DNA from: Candidatus Scalindua sp.
GTDB taxonomy: Bacteria; Planctomycetota; Brocadiia; Brocadiales; Scalinduaceae
Assembly: GCA_018670825.1 (NCBI GenBank)
Contig: JABHIW010000048.1
Location: 61,448 to 125,447, forward strand
Direction of reading: 5' to 3'
Length of the DNA: 64,000 nt
Below the pieces are notes generated by a model. That model ran no database searches. It saw nothing but the letters and a program-made list of their open reading frames with translations, and was not told the origin of the DNA. Numbering within the stretch: position 1 is the stretch's first letter; each line of letters begins with the position of its first letter. A program made the translations under genes and the position numbers. Shown in pieces: positions 37,662 to 45,345 of this stretch.

Positions 37662-38529
37662 AAAAAAAAGAAATAAATACAAATTTAGAATTCCTAAATT
37701 AAAATAGCTGTAAGGCAAACGTATTTGTCCGGGCGGATAAACAGCCTTTATTATTGGCTCGCTTGACCTGCCCGACTTGTCGTTTAGGCTGAGAGACGAA
37801 CTCTACAACAAAATATAATGCCGGTTTCCATACTCGCCTGAATAGTTTTCAATTCTACCCAAAAAATATACAATTCAACACTAATTTCACCATAAATCAC
37901 TGACAATAACGATAAGACCGTGACACATCTTTAGGTGCTTAGTAATACCACAAAAAAACCACTTTTTCTTAAAGAAAATTATTGAGTTTTAAACTGTAAA
38001 CATTATACTGCACAGGATATTATCCACCATAAAATATCATCAGCTTTTGATCGAGTACGATAACGATTTTCGAAAGACAAACTGAATGTATACACCAGAC
38101 ATATGTGCGGAAAGGATGCCGTCATTTCAATGGACAAGTATCCTTAACAACCACTGCCTCATCCGCAACAACATAAATATAATTCATGACTTCAGTTTAG
38201 TCAGGCATTTGCTTTTTATAGTAACACCCATTCTATTCAAGAAACCTTCAACTACCTCTGTTACAACCGCTCAACCTTTGAGTTTTCGGGTATTCACTGC
38301 ACCCGTCTGGACGGTATTGCCAAGTGGGAAGCCGCGAAGCACAAAGTTTTAAAGATGCTGGTTCAGGCTTGTAGCCTGAACCGAAATGTTAAGTTCAATC
38401 TACAAGATTGAACCAGCGAAAATAAGAAACAAGCATAGTTTATCGCACCCGTTCAGACAGGCGCGGTGGGCTATGCTTTGAATTTAATCGAGACTAACAT
38501 TTTTATACTTTTTCATGGAAGGAAATGAA
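37662..38529. other. Long intergenic region ahead of the giant repeat gene
   Basis: No convincing gene is found. An 88-codon frame at 38086-38352 lacks any recognisable feature. The first half is AT-rich with GC fragments (TGTCCGGGCGGATAAACAGC near 37725, CCTGCCCGACTTGTCG near 37771) resembling decayed dispersed palindromes. The second half holds three hairpins described separately. The promoter for the giant gene must lie here, but no consensus was found. Confidence 0.4.
38358..38478 (+). promoter_or_regulatory. Cluster of three hairpins in the leader of the giant PEP-CTERM gene
   Basis: Hairpin 1: GGTTCAGGCT (38360-38369) with AGCCTGAACC (38373-38382). Hairpin 2: GTTCAATCT (38393-38401) with AGATTGAAC (38405-38413). 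Hairpin 3: AAGCATAG (38431-38438) with CTATGCTT (38471-38478), plus inner CACC/GGTG. An alternative outer pairing CTGGTTCA (38358-38365) with TGAACCAG (38409-38416) would exclude hairpins 1 and 2. These may be dispersed palindromes or a structured mRNA leader. Confidence 0.5.
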
Positions 38530-41500
38530 ATGTTATCATTACCAGATAAATGTTTACTTAACTGGAAAGCTGTTTTTATAGCCGTTGTTCTACTATTTGT
38601 ATTACAAGGGACTTCAGTTGCCTTTTCCATAACAGACGTCGGAAGCGCAGGAACATCTGGTACGAATGGTATCAATGGCAATCCCGGCACCAACGGCACT
38701 AACGGTGGAGTTGGCGGTAATGCAACTGCTAGTGCCGTCAGTGGCGATGCCACCAACACGGCCACCGCCACGGGTGGCACTGGAGGATTAGGCGGAGTTG
38801 GTGGTACAGGAACCCCGGCTGGCTCAAATGGCGGCGATGGCGGTAACGGCGCCGACGGTGGAGATGCTGACGCTACAGCAGGCACCACGGTAGTCGCGGG
38901 AAATGCCTCAGCTACGGCAGGAGCCACTTCAGGCCATGGTGGTAACGGCGGCTCTGGTGGCGCCGCCAGCGGTGGAGGAACCGCTGGTGACGGCGGCAAT
39001 GGCGGCAATGGAGGTGCGGCAACTGCTTCGTCTACAGCAACCAACAACGGAACTGGTAGTGCAACCGTCGCTGCAACCGCAATTGGCGGACTTGGTAGGG
39101 CCGGAAAAGATGCGCCTGGTGTAACTGCAAGCGCCGGTGATGGAGGCAGCGCCTCACTGGGTGCAGTCTCAGGCACCTCAAATGGCGGAGGTACAGTAAA
39201 CGTGACCGGTACGGCAATGGGAGGCGCTGGGGGATTGGCGACAGGTAGCGCTAATGCCGGAAACGGTACAGGGGTAAACCTTACTGACATAGTTAATGGC
39301 AGCACAACAGGGACCTTAATATTGAATCAGAACGTAACCGGTGGTAACAGTGGAACCGTGCAGAATGGCCTCAATGGCACAGCGGGAAATGCGGCAAGTT
39401 CGCTTACACGTGCAAAAAGTTCCAGTTTACTACGAGTCACAACAGACGCTAATGGAGGATCTGGCGCTACAAGGGCTTCGACAAGCGGCACGGCTGCAAG
39501 CGGTGGTAGCGGTACGGCAATTGCAACAGCCTCTAATGATACCGGCACTTCACGTGCAGATACAGATGCACGAGGTGGCGTCGGGGGGACCGGCACAACC
39601 GGGGCAAATGGCGGCGCTGGCGGTAGCGCAACGTCTACAACATCGGCTACTACAACAGCGTCTGGTACTACTGTATGGTCCTTTGGTGACGCCAGGGCAG
39701 GTACAGGCGGTGGTATATTAAATGGCAGCAACAGTCAGGCGGGATCAGGCGGTAATGCCGCTAGTAACTCTACAGGTACCGGAGTAGGCAACGGAACAGT
39801 AAATGTAACCGACCTGGCCTGGGGAGGCACCGGTGGTACTGTCACTAGCGGCACAGGTTCGGGTGGTGACGGCGGCAACGGCACCTCTGATGCAAGTGGA
39901 ACCAATAGTGGTACGCAGAGTGTTACTGTTAATGCAGACGCGAATGGATCAAATGGCGGCCAGGGCATAGGAGCCTTAGAGAATGGAGGAAACGGAAGTA
40001 CGGCAGCAGCGACGGCGTCAGGGATATCTTCCGGCACCGGTACTGTCAGCGTAACAGCAACCCAATCCGCAGGCGCTGGAGGTTTTGGAGCAAGCTCAGC
40101 CAATGGAGGTACGGGAGCCGGATCCACTATGACGGATGCCGTGAGCGGCTCAACGAGTGGAAATTTGACACTGACCCAGACGTCACAGGGCGGTACAGGT
40201 GGAGGAAGTGAAGGTGGAACCGTAGGTGCGGCAGGAAATGCCACCTCATCTCTGACCGAAGTCCATCTTGGAGGGAGTACCCTGACAGCCATCAGTAATG
40301 CAGACGGCGGAGCCGGAGGCTCCGGCACGAGTGGAAGTAGCGGCGGAAGCGGCGGAAGTGCTACGGCATCCTTAGACCTGACGGGGAGTGCTACTGTTAA
40401 CGGTACTGCAACAGCAGATGGTGGCGCTGCGGGTACGGCGGCAGGAAGCAATACTGGTAATGGCGGAGTAGCATCATTAGGAACGGTAACCGGTATGTCC
40501 AATGGCAGCAGTACAGTAAACATGTCTGGAACAGCTACCGGGGGCAAGGGAGGTACGGCAACAGGAAGCGGCAATGCCGGCAATGGTGCGACAGCCACCT
40601 TAGGTGCAATATCCGGAACATCCAATGGTGGTACCGTAATCACAACTACCACAGCAAACGCTGGTGATGGAGGTGCGGCGACAGGAACTGCCAATGCCGG
40701 AAACGGCGCTGATACAACTATTATTGACAAGATTGATGGCACCACATCCGGAGCGATAACTCTAATCCAGAACGCAACCGGTGGTAACAGTGGTAATGTA
40801 GAGGACGGCCTCATTGGTACAGCGGGAAATTCGACAAGTTCTGTTACACGTGCTAAAAGCGCCAGTTCTCTGAATATAGCTATGACTTCCACTGCCGGGA
40901 ATGGCGGGACAAAGACTTCGACAAGCGGCACTGCAGGAAGCGGCGGTTCAGGCTCGACAACTGCAGATGCCTCAAATGATACCGGCACTTCGCGTGTAGA
41001 CACAGATGCACGGGGTGGCGTAGGAGGTGCCGGTTCAGGTGCTGCCGACGGAGGTGCAGGGGGAAACGCTACGTCTAACGCAACAGCAGCTACAACCGCA
41101 TTCGGAACTACGGTAAATGCCCATGGTGATGCCAGAGGGGGAACAGGAGGAGGTATATTAAATGGCAGCGGCAGCCAGGCGGGTACAGCCGGCAATGCCA
41201 TAAGCACCTCTTCAGGTACCGGAGTCGGAAACAGCTTTGTCAATGTATCTGACATTGCCAAGGGAGGTACAGGTGGAACCGTCTCCAGCGGCACTGGTTC
41301 TGGGGGTGACGGCGGAAGCGGCACCTCTGATGCAAGCGGGACCAACAGTGGAGCACAAGCTGTTACGGTATCGTCAGATGCGGATGGATTCAATGGAGGG
41401 CAGGGTATGGGAGCCTCAGAAAATGGTGGAGATGGAGGCGCGGCAGCAGCTACGGCAGTAGGGACCTCTTCAGGCACCGGCGCAGTCACCGTAACTGCAA

Positions 41501-44500
41501 ATCAATCAGGAGGGGACGGAGGTTTTGGAGCAAGCTTAGCTGATGGTGGAGCGGGAGCTGGATCCACGATGACGGATGCGGTGAGTGGTTCAACAGGTGG
41601 CAATTTGACTTTGACCCAGACATCACAGGGTGGTGCGGGTGGAGGAAGCGCTGGCGGGAGCGTAGGAGCGGCGGGTAATGCCTCCTCATCTCTAACCAAA
41701 GACCATTCTGGTGGCAGTCGCTTAACAGGCACCAGCAACTCGGACGGCGGAGTTGGAGGCGCTGGCACAAGTGGAAGCGGCGGTGGAAGCGGCGGCAGCG
41801 CCACATCATCCTTAAGCCTGACAGGTAATGATAGGGTTACAGGGACAGTGACGGCTGATGGCGGCGCTGGCGGCAGTGCCGCTGGAAGTGATGCCGGTAA
41901 TGGCGGAGTAGCCTCACTTGGGTCTGTGACAGGCACATCTAATGGCAGCGGTACGAGTAGTGGCAGGATAATTATGACGGGTACCGCTAACGGAGGTAAT
42001 GGTGGAGCGGCAACAGGAAGCGCCAATGCCGGAGACGGCGCTTCTGTAAATCTTCTTGATAAGGTCGATGGTACCAGCACCACTACAACGGGAACGGTAA
42101 CACTGACTCAAACCGCAACCGGAGGTAAGAGTGGAAATGTGCAGGATGGCCTCACTGGCACAGCAGGAGACGCGACAAACTCTCTTACACGTTCTAAAAG
42201 TGCCGGTTCTCTGCAGATTACTATGGCTTCCAATGCCGGGAGTGGTGGAGCAAGGAATTCATCAAGCGGCACTTCAGGAAACGGCGGTACAGGTTCAATA
42301 ACGGCAGTATCCTCAAATGATACAGGAACTTCTCGTGTAGATACTGATGCGCGGGGTGGCGCTGGTGGTTCCGGTTCAAACGGTGCAAATGGCGGCACAG
42401 GCGGTAACGCAGCGTCAACTGCCTCATCGGCCGCAACCGCATCCGGAACTACGGTAAACGCTCATGGTGATACCAGAGCAGGTATCGGCGGTAATGTAAC
42501 CAGCGGAAGCGGCAGTCAGGCAGGATCTGGCGGTAATGCTACAAGTAACTCAACCGGTACCGGAGTCGGCAACGGTGCTGTTTCAGTAACTGACCTCTCC
42601 TGGGGTGGTACAGGAGGAACGGTCTTCAGTGGCACGGGTTCAGGTGGTAACGGCGGTAGCGGCACCTCTGATGCAAGCGGGACCAATAGCGGAGTACAAT
42701 CCGTGACAGTAACTGCAGATGCAGATGGATTTAATGGAGGCCAGGGAATGGGAGCATTGAAGCAAGGCGGAGATGGAGGCACAGCGACGGCTACGGCGTC
42801 AGGGATCTCTTCCGGAACCGGTAGCGCCAGCGCAACAGCCACCCAATCCGGTGGTGATGGTGGTTTTGGAGCAAGTTCTGCCAACGGAGGAGCGGGAGCC
42901 GCGTCCATTATGACGAATGCCGTAAGCGGTTCTTCGGGCGGCAATCTGACATTAATCCAGACATCACAGGGAGGTGCGGGCGGCGGAAGCGATGGCGGAA
43001 CAGTAGGAACGGCAGGCAACGCCACCTCATCTCTAACCAAAGCCCATCTTGGTGGTAGCAACCTGACAGGCACCAGCAATGCTGACGGGGGTGCCGGTGG
43101 GGCCGGCACGAGTGGAAGTGGCGGCGGTGCAGGAGGCAGCGCAACGTCTTCACTGAATCTGACAGGAAATGCTAATGTGACAGGCACAGTAACGGCTGAT
43201 GGAGGTGTTGGAGGAACGGCAGCGGGAAGTGATTCCGGTAGTGGAGGAGCAGCCTCATTCGGAACGGTAGCCGGCACATCTAATGGAGGTGGTGCGGTAA
43301 CAATGACGGGTACTGCTATCGGAGGTACTGGCGGCAGAGGAACAGCAAGTGCCAATTCAGGAGACGGTGCTACGGTAAGTATTACCGATATGGTTGATGG
43401 CACCACAACGGGAGCGATACTACTGAATCAGAACGTAACCGGGAGTAGCGGTGGAAGAGTGGCTGATGGCATCGTCGGTACAGCAGGAAATGCGAAAAGT
43501 TCACTGACACGTACAAAAAGTTCTGCTTCTCTGCGCATAACTGTGGATGCCAATGGCGGGAGTGGCGGCCAGAAGAATTCGTCAAGCGGCGCTGCAGGAA
43601 GCGGCGGTACAGGTTCGACAACGGCAGTGACCTCAAACGATACCGGGACTTCACGTGTAGACACTGATGCGCGAGGTGGCGTAGGAGGCATTAGCACAGG
43701 CGGAGCTAATAGCGGCAATGGCGGCAACGCCGATTCTACCGCCTCAGCTACCACAACCGCTTCCGGGACTACGGTAATTGCCCATGGTGATGCAAGAGCT
43801 GGTGCCGGTGGAGGTGTAATCGGCGGTACCAGCAGTCAGGCAGGATCTGGCGGCAACGCTACAAGCGTTTCTACTGGTGTTGGGGCAGGCAACGGAACTG
43901 TGACGGTAACCGACTTTGCTTTGGGCGGGGCTGGTGGAACTGTCTCCAGTGGCACAGGTACGGGCGGAGGCGGTGGCAGCGGATTTTCTACAGCAAGCGG
44001 AACAAATAGTGGAACACAGTTCGTTACCGTAACGGCAGATGCAGACGGTGGCTTCGGCGCCAATAGTATAGGAGGACCGGCTGGCGGGCAAGGTGGTGAT
44101 GCAACAGCCGTCGCTACCGGAACAGGTAACTTTACCACAACCGTCAAATCCAATGCTACAGGTGGAAACGGCGCACAAGGTAGTTTTGACGGTACAGCAG
44201 TGGCGACAGCGACAGCGACCGGTATTAGCGGTACTGCCACAGCGGATGCCCGCTCCGGCGGTGGAATGGTAAACTTTCTGCAAGCAAAATCTATTGCACA
44301 GGTGGCAAGTACCAGTATTTCTGAAGCACGTGCAGGTGTCAGTAACACTGCCCTGGATACGGCAGCTGCTTTTGGCATGGAATCAGCCGCCTTCGGCACT
44401 GGACTTCCGAGTATATTGGATACAAATATTGCTTTAGCAGGTAACTCGAATGTTATTTCAAATTTTGATGTCGGAGGCACAAGCGATATTCTCGGCCTGG

Positions 44501-44991
44501 TAGTTATGGGAGGAGCATACTCTGACAGCGGCTCCGGCGCGTCAAAAACATACAGCAGTTTCGTAGACTGGAACTTGGATATGTCTCTTTTAGGTACGCA
44601 GCAGGACATGTTAGTAGGACTACTTGATCCGTTATCATCAGGCAATGGATTTGACTCAATGCGCTTCAGGATCCAGATGGAGGGGATTACAGTAGAGGAT
44701 CAGATTTTCGGGAATATAGGTACGGCGCTCAGCTACTTTGACGACAATACCTTGAACTTAGGTGACTGGACAGTTGGTCTTACTGGTAATCTGGATATGA
44801 AGTTCCTGCTGGATCTTACCACCGATGATCTGGGTGCAGGTTTCGCTTTTGACCTTGTTTTTGGTAATTCTACGGGAACACAGCCTGTACCTGAACCCTC
44901 AACGGTTGCTCTTCTCGGAATTGGCCTGGCTGGGATGGGAAGTATATATTTGAGGAAAAGAAGGAGAAGACAGAGACCGGATGAGAAGTGA
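38530..44991 (+). CDS. Giant glycine-rich repeat protein with PEP-CTERM sorting signal
   Basis: This is a 2153-residue exported protein of unknown function. ATG 38530 is preferred over the in-frame ATG 38515 because GGAAGGA (38518-38524) fits it. A signal peptide (AVFIAVVLLFVLQGTSVAFS) is followed by about 1850 residues rich in Gly, Ala, Ser, Thr and Asn, with GGxGG patterns. Long repeats recur: the NDTGTSRxDTDARGG anchor is at 39535, 40975, 42316 and 43636 (steps of 480, 447 and 440 residues). A unique domain of about 190 residues follows (ALAGNSNVISNFDVGGTSDI to FDLVFGN). The C-terminus is VPEPSTVALLGIGLAGMG then YLRKRRRR: the PEP motif, helix and basic tail recognised by exosortase. Base composition is far richer in G+C than the neighbours. 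A surface, adhesion or matrix role is likely. Confidence 0.92.
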   Translation: MLSLPDKCLLNWKAVFIAVVLLFVLQGTSVAFSITDVGSAGTSGTNGINGNPGTNGTNGGVGGNATASAVSGDATNTATATGGTGGLGGVGGTGTPAGSNGGDGGNGADGGDADATAGTTVVAGNASATAGATSGHGGNGGSGGAASGGGTAGDGGNGGNGGAATASSTATNNGTGSATVAATAIGGLGRAGKDAPGVTASAGDGGSASLGAVSGTSNGGGTVNVTGTAMGGAGGLATGSANAGNGTGVNLTDIVNGSTTGTLILNQNVTGGNSGTVQNGLNGTAGNAASSLTRAKSSSLLRVTTDANGGSGATRASTSGTAASGGSGTAIATASNDTGTSRADTDARGGVGGTGTTGANGGAGGSATSTTSATTTASGTTVWSFGDARAGTGGGILNGSNSQAGSGGNAASNSTGTGVGNGTVNVTDLAWGGTGGTVTSGTGSGGDGGNGTSDASGTNSGTQSVTVNADANGSNGGQGIGALENGGNGSTAAATASGISSGTGTVSVTATQSAGAGGFGASSANGGTGAGSTMTDAVSGSTSGNLTLTQTSQGGTGGGSEGGTVGAAGNATSSLTEVHLGGSTLTAISNADGGAGGSGTSGSSGGSGGSATASLDLTGSATVNGTATADGGAAGTAAGSNTGNGGVASLGTVTGMSNGSSTVNMSGTATGGKGGTATGSGNAGNGATATLGAISGTSNGGTVITTTTANAGDGGAATGTANAGNGADTTIIDKIDGTTSGAITLIQNATGGNSGNVEDGLIGTAGNSTSSVTRAKSASSLNIAMTSTAGNGGTKTSTSGTAGSGGSGSTTADASNDTGTSRVDTDARGGVGGAGSGAADGGAGGNATSNATAATTAFGTTVNAHGDARGGTGGGILNGSGSQAGTAGNAISTSSGTGVGNSFVNVSDIAKGGTGGTVSSGTGSGGDGGSGTSDASGTNSGAQAVTVSSDADGFNGGQGMGASENGGDGGAAAATAVGTSSGTGAVTVTANQSGGDGGFGASLADGGAGAGSTMTDAVSGSTGGNLTLTQTSQGGAGGGSAGGSVGAAGNASSSLTKDHSGGSRLTGTSNSDGGVGGAGTSGSGGGSGGSATSSLSLTGNDRVTGTVTADGGAGGSAAGSDAGNGGVASLGSVTGTSNGSGTSSGRIIMTGTANGGNGGAATGSANAGDGASVNLLDKVDGTSTTTTGTVTLTQTATGGKSGNVQDGLTGTAGDATNSLTRSKSAGSLQITMASNAGSGGARNSSSGTSGNGGTGSITAVSSNDTGTSRVDTDARGGAGGSGSNGANGGTGGNAASTASSAATASGTTVNAHGDTRAGIGGNVTSGSGSQAGSGGNATSNSTGTGVGNGAVSVTDLSWGGTGGTVFSGTGSGGNGGSGTSDASGTNSGVQSVTVTADADGFNGGQGMGALKQGGDGGTATATASGISSGTGSASATATQSGGDGGFGASSANGGAGAASIMTNAVSGSSGGNLTLIQTSQGGAGGGSDGGTVGTAGNATSSLTKAHLGGSNLTGTSNADGGAGGAGTSGSGGGAGGSATSSLNLTGNANVTGTVTADGGVGGTAAGSDSGSGGAASFGTVAGTSNGGGAVTMTGTAIGGTGGRGTASANSGDGATVSITDMVDGTTTGAILLNQNVTGSSGGRVADGIVGTAGNAKSSLTRTKSSASLRITVDANGGSGGQKNSSSGAAGSGGTGSTTAVTSNDTGTSRVDTDARGGVGGISTGGANSGNGGNADSTASATTTASGTTVIAHGDARAGAGGGVIGGTSSQAGSGGNATSVSTGVGAGNGTVTVTDFALGGAGGTVSSGTGTGGGGGSGFSTASGTNSGTQFVTVTADADGGFGANSIGGPAGGQGGDATAVATGTGNFTTTVKSNATGGNGAQGSFDGTAVATATATGISGTATADARSGGGMVNFLQAKSIAQVASTSISEARAGVSNTALDTAAAFGMESAAFGTGLPSILDTNIALAGNSNVISNFDVGGTSDILGLVVMGGAYSDSGSGASKTYSSFVDWNLDMSLLGTQQDMLVGLLDPLSSGNGFDSMRFRIQMEGITVEDQIFGNIGTALSYFDDNTLNLGDWTVGLTGNLDMKFLLDLTTDDLGAGFAFDLVFGNSTGTQPVPEPSTVALLGIGLAGMGSIYLRKRRRRQRPDEK
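39160..44100 (+). repeat. Higher-order tandem repeat array inside the giant gene
   Basis: Each long unit consists of two related halves. Half A is marked by DxVxGxTTGxLxLxQ (39286, 40726 and later copies) and half B by DAVSGSTxGNLTLTQTSQGG (Asp codon at 40135 and equivalents). From A to B is 283 residues and from B to the next A is 197, giving the 480-residue first unit. The last unit lacks a clear half B. The close similarity between copies points to amplification by recombination. Confidence 0.8.
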
Positions 44992-45345
44992 CAGAAGATA
45001 GATGTCGGAAGAGAGACGAAGTGGTATGCCTACCAGTCCGAACAGTATGTTCAGGCCGGTAGACTGTACCGAAATCATAAAATTGTTTATGTCATATTAA
45101 GGAGGAGAATACTTGAGGAGGCGATCCAGGAAGAAAAAGATAACCGAAAATGGCAAATAACAAATTCCAAACAAATCTTCAAATTACAATACGCGCCCCT
45201 GTCTACCGGCAGGGATGGGCAGGGCCAGTGATTTTATTATTTGGTACTAACCGGTCAGAAAGCTAACGTCTGGTTGTTTAGATATCATAAAGAAATCTCT
45301 TAATAACTATTCTGCCAGAAATGATCAAAAACGTTTATCAGGCTA
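44992..45345. other. Intergenic region between convergent genes
   Basis: The giant gene (plus) and the TPR-CHAT gene (minus) converge here. At 45101-45160 AAGGAGGAG precedes TTG and a 15-codon frame (LRRRSRKKKITENGK) with a basic composition like the PEP-CTERM tail, possibly a remnant. At about 45200-45232 CTGTCTACCGGCAGG then GATGGGCAGGG is a fragment of a dispersed GC-rich palindrome. No clear terminator was found. Confidence 0.35.

Noticed and set aside
38270..38350. A c-di-GMP or cobalamin riboswitch before the giant gene
   Set aside because: The conserved cores of these riboswitches could not be matched; only general hairpins are seen.
38086..38352. Possible 88-residue gene before the giant gene
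   Set aside because: No ribosome binding site, no domain, and composition like non-coding sequence.
39735..44645. Long open frames on the minus strand (up to 584 codons, Pro/Ala/Val-rich) opposite the giant gene
   Set aside because: They mirror Gly-rich GGN codons of the plus-strand gene; Pro-rich reading of the complement is the expected by-product. They have no start signals or domains and break at unit boundaries.
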